From: Dactylonectria macrodidyma
Taxonomy: Eukaryota; Ascomycota; Sordariomycetes; Hypocreales; Nectriaceae
DNA: 64,000 nt
Direction of reading: 5' to 3'
Assembly (NCBI GenBank): GCA_020744425.1
Contig: JAGMUV010000005.1
Location: forward strand, 1,798,001-1,862,000
A program made the position numbers and the translations under genes. The notes beneath the pieces were generated by a model. It made no database searches and had not been told where the DNA came from. It saw nothing but the letters and a program-made list of their open reading frames with translations. Within the stretch, counting starts at the first letter, position 1. Each line of letters opens with the position of its first letter. Shown one piece after another: positions 10,180-21,091 of the stretch.

Positions 10180-13100
10180 TGTGATTGTCTGTGTTGACGA
10201 GGTATTGGATGGAGGATAGCAGTGGTGAGACTGAGTAGTTGTGTTGTGGCAGCGGCAGGTGTAGAACTCTCAGGTAATGATGGCTCGTCCCAATTAGGGA
10301 TATTGCTGATTGGTGCTCTGATTGAGAGTGGCCGACTGAGTAATAACCCCGAAGGTGATGAGGATTATAACGAGGACGGAGATGAAAACGAGGGCGAGGG
10401 CGAGAAGGTTTATAAAGAAAGACTCGACTCGGACAAGATACAGAAGCAGACTCGAGACATTGAGCGTCCTCCCCAGATGCTTTATCCTCGATGGCATCCA
10501 TGGTTCCCACCACCCCCCTGGTCAAGCAGTACTTGCAGGCAAGGAAGTAGAGATTGAGGGCGAAGAAAAAAACTCTTCTGCTTCTCCACAAGCCGATGAT
10601 TCCTCGTGGCTATCCCCAAGGCGTTGGAGCGAGGAGATTCCTAGGCGTTCAGAAGTCGTACGATGCGAGGCAGGGGAGCCTTTGCTTTGCTTTGGCTGGA
10701 GTCTTGCGGCCACCCCGTGGAGTTGGCGGAGCTTTCCTGCCGCCGTCACTGAACGAGATGGTCCCGGCGTTTGTTGGAGAAGAGCGGGTATCAGCCCAGC
10801 CTTGTTGTGGGGGGATGGAGGGCGGTTGAGGAAGAGCGATGACAGGGGAGGAGACGAGCTTCCATGTTCCCTTCACGGACAGCTCGAATCCCGCGACAAC
10901 GGGGCGAGAAGACGAGAAGAGAGTCCAGGTAGGGGCCTGTGGTTTGAGCGGCTGCTCGAGATCATGGATCAAGGGTTTATGAATTAATTGGTGGGTTCAC
11001 CGGGGATGGAGGTCGTAGACTCGCGGATCATGGGAGCCAACTCCTCGTGGGAAGCTGCCGCCGTGGAGCGGCCTCGTGGAGGGGAAGGCACCCGCCGCAT
11101 CACGCATCACGCACACCGTCGCATGGCTTTCGCGTGAGACCGAGTCCAAATGTGAGATGTGACGAGACCGGCACGTTGCAGCGGGCTGTGAGGGTGGTGT
11201 TGGACCTGTTGGATGCAGAGCTACGACGAGAACCACAAGGACTCATCAGCTCGGAGTAAACCGTGCCCAGGCGCATTCCCGTGGAGCGCCGCTTAGATGG
11301 CCGTCAACGAGATTTCCCGACCTTCCGAGCTGGCGGGAATAGAATGGAATGATTGAATGATGCACCGGCGGAGTCCAACGGTCGACAGGCTGGCCGGATT
11401 TGGCAGAGAGGAAAAGTCCATGTTAGTCGGTTCGGTAACAAGGTGCAGTTGTGGGAGATTCCGATACGTACTGCAGTGCGTACCCATACCTGTCATGTAA
11501 GTGGATGCGGCGCCTTCCATTCTTCCGTACCCAGTCGTACCTGCCATGAGTGCCAGCCGGGAGTAACAGTCGGCAGGGGCATGTGATTATGCCCTGTAAT
11601 TGTGAATCGAGAGCTTGGAAGACTCCATCCCTCCATCCCACCCGCGTATATTCGCATACAGGTTGCCCTGCTCTGAGGGCATTGCACCAGCATCTACCTG
11701 TACGTACAAAACACGTACAGTACAAGCCATGCCATGCTCTGTCTCTCTCCCACCCATGACCCATCCCCATAGCTTTGGGCGTGGATTTCGGCCCACCCGG
11801 CCTTCGGAATACGTGCAGCGTCCAAGTTATGACAATGGGCTTGAACTCACTCGAGTGGCTGCGACCCTTGCTCGAATCCACACCCTGTCTCCCACATTGT
11901 CCATTTCTGTCGGTAGCACGCTCGGTACCTGGAAATCCCCGTCGGCAGAGCCACTTGCAGCGACGACGGCTGCGGTGGACAGGAACGGGAGCCTTTGGAG
12001 GCAGCCAGGCCAGTTGAATTGGACAGTGGACATCCCTGTGACAAAAGCTCCCTCTCTCCACAGCGGTACGCCTACCACAGCACCAGTGACCACACAGCAA
12101 AGTCGTTCCGCCCCGTTCCAGGTTACAGCCCCCCCTGAGCGAGCTATGCCCTTGCGAATAAAGTCGTCTTCATTGCCAACAGGAGCATTGGTACCCCCAG
12201 GCACTAGTAACGGTGCTCCAGTGTGGTACGGCAACACACAGCGGTACTTGAGTCCCAAGTACGGTACTCGTGCATTCCTCCGTCTAGGGGGACTTGATAA
12301 TCCCGGCTCTGGATGTACCGAGCCAAGATGAACGGCGGCCGGCCCCCTCACACCTTTTTTTATACCACACCTTTTTCAACACACCTCACGCGACAAGGCC
12401 TTCACCGGTACGCCAGGGGCTGTCACTGGCAAATCGTCCCAGCCATCTCAGACCCTTCTGCTTTGTCTGCTGTGGCCCGAGTACCTGCGACCGTCCCGAC
12501 GGACTGGCCAGCAACGAACGCATTGACGGGTGATATTCCGTTGCCTGTGCGCTGAACACACTGAGTTACCACCACCGAGGGACACGCTCCGACGCCCGTC
12601 CTGGATCATCCTGGAGGCTCGCTCCAACTGTTCACGGTCTCGGCTCAGGTGAAAGGCGCGGGCTTCTGATTGCCCAATCCAGAGGTCTATCCTATTCCTT
12701 GGCCGCTTCCAGAAAAATGCGAAACTTCTTCGCTATTCCAGCTGCAGAGCCTCCTGACCAATAGCGAAGCAATGCTATACTGGTGCCCTGTCCTGTATGA
12801 AGGAGGACCCTGTTCCTAGTTCGGCAAGTCGTTGGGCCCTCTGCCTCATCTTTTTTTTTTTTTTTTTGGTCAACTGCTTTGCTTTGGTGGATGCCCAAAA
12901 GGCATGACACAGCATCTTCGTTCACAACACGGCATGGCTTAGACATGGGGCCCAATTTGCAAGGCTGGCAATGGCAGGCCAAGTGAATGCCATTCCTACT
13001 GAGAAAACTCTCACGCGGACCTGACGCATGGTCCATACTGGGCGCCCTGTGTTTTCCGCTCACTAACACCGTCGCCCTCAGTGATGGCGGCTCTGCACAC

Positions 13101-15404
13101 AAAAAGCATTCAAGTCGTTGGTCAACCACACGGCTCTAGCTACCCCCCATAACCATGCCCATATCCAATTGTTCCTCCATTATTTTCTTCTCCCTCCATG
13201 TTCCATGCTGCTGCTCCTCCATGACTCCCTTCAGCACTAGCCCGCCCAGTCAGAGAAGCCATGATTGTTATTAGGGGATGAAGAAGCGGTAAGAGGATAT
13301 GATGAGTCGAACTCGGCCAAAGTCGGAGCAGACCTCACAATCGTCTCGCATTGTCGTCTTTCGTTGTTTCCACCCCCATGTCCATGCCCTGCCATGCGAC
13401 AAGGCTCTCTTGTTGTTGTTGTTTTTTCCTTTCTTTTTCTTCTTCCTTTCTTTTCCCGACACATCCCAGGCGCTTTGCATTTCCCTCAAGGGGCAGGCAC
13501 TTTCTGGCGTGCCTCTGGCCTCAAGAGGTAAGATGCAACGGTGGATTTGCTTTTTCGTCAGATCAGGACCTAGAAAAAGACATGATTTCTTTTGTAGCTA
13601 CCCTCCCTATTCATGCTCGCGGCGGCATCTTCAAGGGGCGTCTACCTATTTTGCTACTGCCTAAGAAGTACTGCCTACTGCCCAGCCCATCATGGGGCCG
13701 AAAGCCAAGGGGTTCCCCAAGGCGGCATCCTTAAAACATGCCACACTACACGGTCCTGCAATGCATGTGACACATGCATCTGCTGTGGCTGATACGCGAT
13801 TCGTCGCCTCTGACAGGCTGGGCCGACGAAAACGATCCTATCTATGCTCATCGAGCAAAAGACGGCGTCTCCCAATACGTATCGTATCGTAGTCCCCATC
13901 CTCGCTCATCTGTGCCTCTTCCCGGCCCCGGCCTGTCATCTATCATGATTGCCCTACCCTGTGCCCAGCGCGAGGAATCCCGTCTGGCCCTTGCTCGATA
14001 GCCGGGCAATCAAGCAAAAACGTGGGATCATCATTGCCGCTGAACCGGGAATATCACAAACTTATTCTGGTATTGGATGATGCGGACCTGGGCGTTCCCG
14101 AAGGCTGCAGCTCCCTCTCTCTTGCAAGCTGCTTTCGTTGGATTCCAGGCAATCGCGCGCATAAAGTGCCTGACCCCAACAATTGCTTGCCGCGGGATGC
14201 ATCGAATGGACATACAGAGTGGGATGGCGATGTTACTCTCATCTTCGTGGAGGCACATCCGGGCCATGGCACCCCAACTGCAGTTTGCAGCGCGGCCGGT
14301 ACCCAGCTCGAACCTCAGCCCCAAGAGTACATATCGGCCTATCCCGCCAATAAGGGCCGGATGCGTGAGCCACCAACCAACCAACAAAGGTGATATCTGA
14401 GAGAGGCGTGAGACGCTGAGATGACGGGACGAGGCCGGTTGCAGGTTTACTACTGTACGTACTGCTTCGCGATCCTGCCCGGTTGTCGAGGTTGGTTGGT
14501 AGACATGAAATTGGGCCGGGCATGGGTACTGTAGATTGCCTCGAACTCGCCTCGTGTGGACCGAAAAACGAAGGCTGCGAAGCGGTCGTCCGCAGGAACG
14601 AAACATGATATTTGATACATCGCAAGCCACGAATTGCCACTTGGACGCCTTGACGCTCTCTCGTCCCCCCTCTACGTGCCATCCATCCCCCGTCATTAAA
14701 CCCCAAAGTGCAATCCCTCGGCAGCCATCGCGGAATAGAGGCTTTGACCTAACTAACCTCCAACCACTCCACCCCCATCCATCACACCCTCTGTCTCTTT
14801 TAAGCAACCAACTCGAAGAGCGAACAGGCGCCTAGACCAGGGACGAGGCCCGTTTTACCCCACAGAGTAATGTCGCTGGCCATGATCGTCCGCCCTAGGC
14901 GTCCCCTAGCCATGGGCATCTAAGTAGCTGGCTAGCTCCCCGGAACGCAAACCTGACCGACATGGACCAAAAAACTCTGGATCATCAGATTCCGAGACAC
15001 CTTGTCCTCTCCGTCCTGCTGCACCCGGTCAAAGCAGCCTTTCTTTTTCCTTCCCTTTCGTCATCAACATCAAGCAAAATCACCAGGGCCCCTTGACGAA
15101 GATTAGCAGGGGCGGAGACTTGAGCTCAGTTGTCGTAGTCCCTGGGGCAAAGGAAGAGGCTCCCTCTAGGATTCGCGTTGTATTTGAGTTCATCCCCACC
15201 GAAGTTTTTCTTCCTCTCTTCGGAGTACTCGGTGTAGTTGTCCGACTCAAAGCAAGAACACACGGACACACACCTTTTTCTCTCTACCTAGTCTAATAAG
15301 CACCGAAAAGGAGAAGAAAAAAGCCAAATATTTTCCGTTCTCCCAGCTCCACGGGCTAGGACCGCGGTGAGGCCACTTCCTGGCACTTGCCCCGACACGG
15401 GTTG
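10180..15404. other. Left part of 8-kb gene-poor region
   Basis: No secure gene. The first few hundred bases must carry the flavohemoglobin promoter. Long frames occur here (for example 10355-10987 +, 11423-12100 -, 14031-14807 -), but their translations are Arg/Trp/Cys/Pro-rich without domain signs and they overlap one another, so I treat them as chance. Features seen: GTAC-rich sequence near 11690-11730, a 17-base T run at 12851-12867, and plus-strand pyrimidine tracts at about 13405-13457 and 15038-15060. Confidence 0.55.
12851..12867 (+). repeat. 17-nt T homopolymer
   Basis: Uninterrupted T run in the gene-poor region. It may be a length-variable microsatellite or the poly-A trace of an old retrocopy on the minus strand; nothing coding lies beside it. 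Confidence 0.9.
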
Positions 15405-15943
15405 ATGTCGTCGGAACACGCCCCCGGGTGTGGCGCCGAACCGGCGGCGGCGGCCGGGACTACCGCTGGCACGAGCTTCCCAGCCACAGCCTCGGAGCCT
15501 CAACCGGTTGAACTACACCAGACCTCCGAGTATGTTACGGAGCACTCCGTTACAGAAATTTTGAACAAAGATGGCAATGTTCCCGGTGGGTGCTTTTTTC
15601 TAATGACTACAATGTGCATACGGCATCTGATGGCCTCAACTTACAGCTCAAGCAAGGATCGGCCTATTCCATCATCCTCTCATCCTGAATTCCTACCCGT
15701 CACAAAGCCGGCTGGGGGCCTAGACTCTCAAGAACAAGGTCGATTTGTGACGAATCGGAATCAAACGTCCCACGGCATCTCATCTAATCGACTGTCAGTT
15801 TCAGCGTCGCTATCAATGCCACTGTTACATTCAGGGATAATCTCCAATACAATGCAGAATCGTATGCCACGGGTCCCCCTCCTCGCCCCCTTGGTGTTAT
15901 CCCCTTCCTCCCAAACCCTAGTCGGTTGACTTGTAGAATGTGA
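15405..15943 (+). CDS. Doubtful small gene in the gene-poor region
   Basis: Weak candidate only. A frame opening with ATG at 15405 reads MSSEHAPGCG and later HQTSEYVTEHSVTEILNKDG, which looks like protein. Unspliced, it runs to a stop at 15929 (174 residues). Alternatively a 209-nt intron (15590-15798, GTGCTT..GTCAG, with CTAAT near its 3' end) shifts into a second frame that also looks coding (VAINATVTFRDN, GPPPRPLGVIPF) and stops at 15943, giving 109 residues; its exon phases agree. It lies about 350 bp downstream of a pyrimidine tract of promoter type (15038-15060). I recognise no family. It could be a real orphan gene, a truncated remnant, or chance. Confidence 0.28.
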
Positions 15944-18246
15944 CGTATGTCCATTGAAAAAGTGATAGCTCTGTCCACGCCCTCACCCCGATTGGGGGCG
16001 TGGAGACATGCTGAAGATCGCTAAAGGTTGCCAAGGGTTGCTAAAGATGATAAAAGCAAAAAAAACGAAGCACGCCAAAAACCACCAGGTCGTAATTGGC
16101 GTTTGGCTACGCACTGCTGCAATGTCCGAGCCTCCCAGTCCTCCACGGCTGTTTCATCAGCGAGCGAACAAAACTCGATCTTGACTCGCTTCTGGCATGG
16201 CTAGTTGTCGCTTGTGAGGCGAGCTGGAGCCGGACGGATTCGGTGCTTACAAGTTTACCTGGTAACTTAACGCCTCCACCGGCCGATGCCACATCAATCA
16301 TCATGGGCCGTTTGTCACATTCCCGTCGCATCGCCCCGTTACCGCCGATGGTTTCTTTTCTTTTTAGCATTGGGGAAACACGCAGTCACACACGCTTCCT
16401 TTTGCTTTTTCCTTTCTTTCTGCCCCTCCTCTCCTCGTCTCCTCTGCCCGCCTTTCAGTGCCATTGCCCTCGCTTCTGCTAGCCTGCCTCATCTTGGCAG
16501 CATTTTGCCCTGCAGCCAGCCGAGCGAAGCCCATGAGTCGACGGCGATGCCCCAAAATACCCGCCGCCACGCCGATGAGGAATTGAGGACCTTGTGGGCG
16601 TGTTGAGACTCCGGCTCTCGCTTGGACGCCCGGCTCGCATTTTCTGAAGCGGGATGGCGTTCAGGTCGCCACCATAGTAGCAACACTGAAGAGAAAAAAA
16701 AGAAACAAAAATGGAGCACAATACAGAAACAGAGCCGGTCGGACAAAAAAAGCGACTTGTCGCTTCTTTGGGAAAGTGGACTGTCGGCCGTTGCAGACTT
16801 GCAGTGACACTAATAACAAGTCCCTCTCTTGCCCTCTAAAGACAGAAGCAAAAACCCTTGCCTTGAGCAAGCCATCTCCACCCACCTTGGCCGAGTCACT
16901 CCCCTTTGCGGCCAAGTGCCGGGCGTTGTCGTGATGCAGATGATGCACCAAAGCCTGACGGTGACATTCCCAGCCGGCCTTTGGTCTCTTTTTTTCTTCT
17001 TTCTGCCATGAGTCCATGACCAACCCCGCCCCATGATTTGTCGACCATTTGAGTAGGTGGACTAGAGCAACCCTCCCGTCTCTTTTCGGCTCGATAGCGG
17101 CGGGCCGATGACAGCCAAATCGACCCATTCCCCAGCTTCTTTTCTTTTTTCTTTTCTTACTTTGCACTTTGTAGACTAGTTGTTGGCTCTTCTTCATTCC
17201 TTTCTTTTTACTTCTCCGTGGGACCCAACTTCTCTCACGCCCGCCCCTTCGATATCTGCTCTCGTCGTCATGCATCACATCTAGCGCCGGCGTCGTTGCC
17301 TCGTTCTCATCCTCGCAGCCCTTTTCGACCTGCCTCCCACGCTTCTCCCACGTTCCGCCCCTGCATCTCCGCGTGCCCATCGTCCTCGTGCCCTCCACGT
17401 GTCGTTCACACGGCACGCACCCCGGGTTTGACCTTGATCGTTGCACGTTGCTTGTTGCTCCTTGCTCCGATAACGTACATTGCTCTAATTCCTTCGCCCT
17501 CTATGCGCTTTTCTTCTGTTGAAGCGGTTTAGGCGTGGGTTCCATAATATAGTGCATAGCATATGACCAAGCCGTAACTCCCCTCGCTTACACTTGTACT
17601 TTGTCACATATGTCTTTGCTGCATTCATCCATCTCGGGTTTCTCACCGGATGTTCATGTCCGTATCTCTCGTTTCACGGAATCCCATTTTTCCTTTTCTA
17701 CATTCGGCGTCCAGCAGAAGCCGTTGTTCGTAACCCCCCATCTAAACATCAGCGGCGTGTTTGCTACTGCACATATACCCACAAACCGTTGCCCCCCACC
17801 ACGCGACACTAACAAAGCAGGACGCGGGACATACATGTACATACAGTACTAGGCTACATATATACCGTGCCGTACCTTACATACGTACAGTAGTAGCCTA
17901 CGGAGACGCCCTCGGACTGTGCCGCGTGGTACGAGATCACACATCCACTACCGCGCCGCTGGGCGCCGACTTGTCTAGCGCCCATTCAAGACACGAATGT
18001 CTCGTAATGTCTCATAAAGCTCGTCGTGGCTTGAATGGTTTCATTTCTCATTAGCAACCACACACCTAGTATTATGTACACGCCAAGGTTTCTGAGGGTT
18101 CGCCAATTTCAACTCGTAATCTCACAAATCCACGCTCCTCGTTCCAGTGCAATTCCGCGGAAGCGCTTTCAAAGGCCCATCCATTTCGTTATTCCCTTGA
18201 CATGTTTTCAGCCCTCATTGGCAAAGTCCCTCTCCAGAGTCGTCTC
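15944..18246. other. Right part of 8-kb gene-poor region
   Basis: 2.3 kb up to the 3' end of STI1. No supported gene. Plus-strand pyrimidine tracts occur near 16395-16445, 17134-17163 and 17186-17217. Around 17830-17905 the sequence is rich in GTAC/TACA words, with two similar segments containing TAGGCTAC and GTAGCCTAC that could pair over about 8 bp. Confidence 0.5.
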
Positions 18247-20176
18247 TCACCGGCCGACCCGGATCACACCAGCCGCAATCAGCTTCTGGATCTTGGTTCG
18301 CACCTGCGGGTTTCTCATGTGCTCCTGGAGAGCAGCAGGGTCGGACTGAGCCTGCTGCAGAATCGACTGCATGACAGGGTCCTGCATAACGCCCATTATC
18401 TGTGAGAAGGAATAATGTTAGAAATATTGTGATAGATCAGGAGATGGTAGTACGGCTTACCTCAGGGTCGTTCATCAATCGCTCTCGGGTCTGCTCTTCA
18501 GTCTCGTTGTCGCGGGCAGAGTACATGGCTGAGAAGGCCTTCTGCTGCTGTGTCTCAATCTCCCGGGCGTTGGCACCATTGTGGTGTTCTTGGTCAACCT
18601 CCTGCGCTTCGGTGCAGGCATCCACGCACTCAGAGTACTTGCGCATGCCAAAGTAGGCCTGAGCCTTGCGGATGTACGCGCGGATGAAGGCAGGGTCCTG
18701 CTTGATGGCCGCGTTGCAGTCCTCCACCGCGCTAGGGAACTCGAAGAGCTTCACAAACGCCGCGGCGCGGTTGCTGTAGCCTCGGGGGTCCTTGGGGGCT
18801 CGCTTGATCATCTCCGAGTAAGCCGCAACGGCACCAGGGAAGTCCATCTCCTTGAACTTCTTGTTTCCCTCCTCGCGGGCCTCCTCAGCCTTGGCAGGGT
18901 CGATATAGGCAGTCCGAGTAGCCTCGGTCTTGGCTCGCTCAGCAGCCCGGAGCTTGTTAAGGACATCGGGAGTGCGGTGCTCGGTCAGAGACTTGTTGTA
19001 GTTTTCCACGGCGGGGCCAAGCTCTCCCTTGCGCTCGTAGGCAGTTCCAATGCGGGCGTAGCTCTTTGCGATAACCTTGAAATCGGCATAAATCTCGCGG
19101 CCTTCCTCAATAGCCTTGGTGCATGACTCGATGCACTTGTCGTAATCTCCCTTCTCAAAGTAAGCGGCGCCAAGGTTGTTCAGGTATGTGATGTCCTTGA
19201 ACAACTCCCACGCCTTGGAGTAGTGTGCAATGGCCTCGTCAAAGTTGCGCTTCTTGTAGTTCTCGGTTCCCAGCGCCTTCTCCTTGTCGGCAGCCTCCTT
19301 GGCCTTCTTCTTCTCGAGGGCCTCCTCATCAATTTCCTCAGGCTCAGGGGCGGGCTCGGGAGCCTTCTGGGCAGGCTCTGGCTTCTTGGGCTCGGAAGGG
19401 GGGGCATCGGGCATCGGCGAGTCCTGGGCGTTCGGGTCGCTTTCCCGGAGTTCCATATCCACGCCCATCAACACGCCCATCACCGTCAACATCCGGGGAT
19501 CAGAGAAAAGCATCTCGCCGTCTTGGGGGTTCTTCTGCACCGCCTGGAGCTTCGCCATAAAGGAGGGGTCGCCGAGGAACGAGCTCGTCTTGGGGTTCGA
19601 GGCGAGCTTCTGAATGAGATTGGGATCGTTGAACATCTGGCCGAGACCACCCATGGGGTCAGCGCCGTTTCCGGGAACACCGCCTATAAAACAGGTCAGT
19701 ACTAGAAGTCCACTGCAGTTTTGGCTGAGGATTACGAACCACCAACTTCAGCTTCCATAGCCTTCTGGACCGAAGCAAGGCCGTTCTTAAGCTGGGCGTT
19801 GCTTGCGTCGTGCTTCAGGCCCTCCTCGTACGCATCATTGGCTCCAAGAAGGTCGCCCTTGCCGTGTAGGGCAGCGCCTTTTCGGCCCCAGCCCTTGGCC
19901 CAGTCAGGCTTGATCTGTGTCGTTTGCTCCGCATCCTTAAGAGCATTGTCCCAGTCCTTCTTGGAGGCGTAGGCTGCGGATCGGTTGCTGAAGAGGATAT
20001 GGTTTTCGGGTTGAAGGGCGATGGCTTGAGTAAACTTGTCACTACGCAGCTGTTAGCTCTCGTCACCCTTCGAGTCTATCATCCTGGTTTCTCGCCCAAA
20101 CATACACAGCCTCGTCGAAGTCCTTGGCGGCAATCGCCTTGTTGCCCAGCGCCTTGAGCTCGTCTGCGGAAGCCAT
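18247..20176 (-). CDS. STI1: Hsp70/Hsp90 co-chaperone Sti1 (Hop)
   Basis: Four exons (20106-20176, 19740-20041, 18461-19683, 18247-18399) give 582 residues, close to yeast Sti1 (589). Domain order is the standard one: TPR1 at about 5-115, the first DP domain around 130-195 (GLGQMFNDPNLIQKLASNP), an acidic Pro/Glu linker, TPR2A and TPR2B between about 255 and 500, and a C-terminal DP2 domain (NDPEIMGVMQDPVMQSIL). TPR1/TPR2B bind the EEVD tail of Hsp70 and TPR2A that of Hsp90, so the protein passes clients from one chaperone to the other in the cytosol. All introns are GT..AG and the phases match. The start ATG is directly followed by SADELKALGNKAI, the first TPR helix. Confidence 0.97.
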
Positions 20177-21091
20177 GACGTACGTCTCTTGATGATTTTT
20201 AACGGTTCAGTAGCAGCAGGAGTAGTCTTGTCGAAGGGTAAAGGTGAACGATTTGTTTAGAATTCAGGTCTCTGGATTGGGAGAAGATCCGTCGTCACCT
20301 TAGGAATTGCATGGTGGGGAAGAAAAGGGCCAGAGCTGCTTTCTAGCTCATTCGATGGCTGACCCCGCAGCAACCTGGTAATTGGCCCAACCTGGTCTGT
20401 GCACCGCCAAACTTGCGAGGCTGACGATGGAGAAGCTTCCAGCTTGCTTTCTTGGCATCGTGAATCCTCTAGGGTAAGACCACAGCTTCTAGGTACTATC
20501 CTAACGTAGTTGCCAAGCGAGTGAAAGAATACACTGCACACCAAGACCGGACACTAACCGTGAGATCACTTTAGGACATAAAAACTCAGATAAAAATATT
20601 AATAATCAAGAGGGCTTAAATCAAGATATCTTTTTACTTAAATTTATTTTATTTTATCCTCATTAGGTGCCTAAATCTGCATAAATAGCTTTCTGTCTGA
20701 TACCTAGAAAATTGGTGGGGCAGGACGTTTTTAGTATGTCTATTCTTTCAGTCTCTTAGTTGCCTAATTCCTCACCTACCCAACCCTAATGACATTAGCT
20801 AAGTTTCTATTCACGTATCCGTGATTTGTTAGGGAAGGTCGCATTCGAAAGAACTTGTCACGCCACTTAAGACCTGAATAGCTCAGCAACACACAATTGA
20901 GACTTTGGGAAGGTTCTGAAGACATTTCGTATAGTCTGCGGAATCGAAAACATTTGACAACCTCGGAATGCAAACATATTATAATAAGAAAGCAGCTAAC
21001 CACAATTTTGTTAACTAGTAAGGGCAGTTTTTATTTATCATTAATTCGTATTCAATATCGCTAGGTAGTCTATTCTATGTAACGCTCTACT
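20177..21091. other. STI1 promoter and AT-rich block
   Basis: The first 400 bp are the STI1 upstream region. From about 20580 to 21080 the DNA becomes clearly AT-rich with many stops in every frame. This resembles a decayed, repeat-induced-point-mutated insert, though no ends or protein remains can be named. The 3' flank of the beta-glucosidase gene follows. Confidence 0.5.
20431..20440 (-). promoter_or_regulatory. Possible heat-shock-type element upstream of STI1
   Basis: AGAAGCTTCC is two adjoining inverted nGAAn units, about 255 bp upstream of the STI1 start. A full heat-shock element needs three units and the third is not clear, so this is weak. Sti1 is a known heat-shock-inducible gene in yeast. 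Confidence 0.25.

Noticed and set aside
10355..10987. 210-codon plus-strand frame near the flavohemoglobin promoter
   Set aside because: Translation is Arg/Ser/Trp-rich with no domain; overlaps another long minus frame; probably chance in GC-rich DNA.
11423..12351. Overlapping long frames on both strands
   Set aside because: Mutually overlapping with unlike products and no domain; treated as noise.
14031..14807. 258-codon minus-strand frame
   Set aside because: Composition (many Cys, Trp, Arg) is unlike the window's true proteins, no domain, and the plus strand is also open there.
16661..17446. 261-codon minus-strand frame
   Set aside because: Reads mostly as the complement of pyrimidine tracts (Lys/Glu/Arg runs); no family signs.
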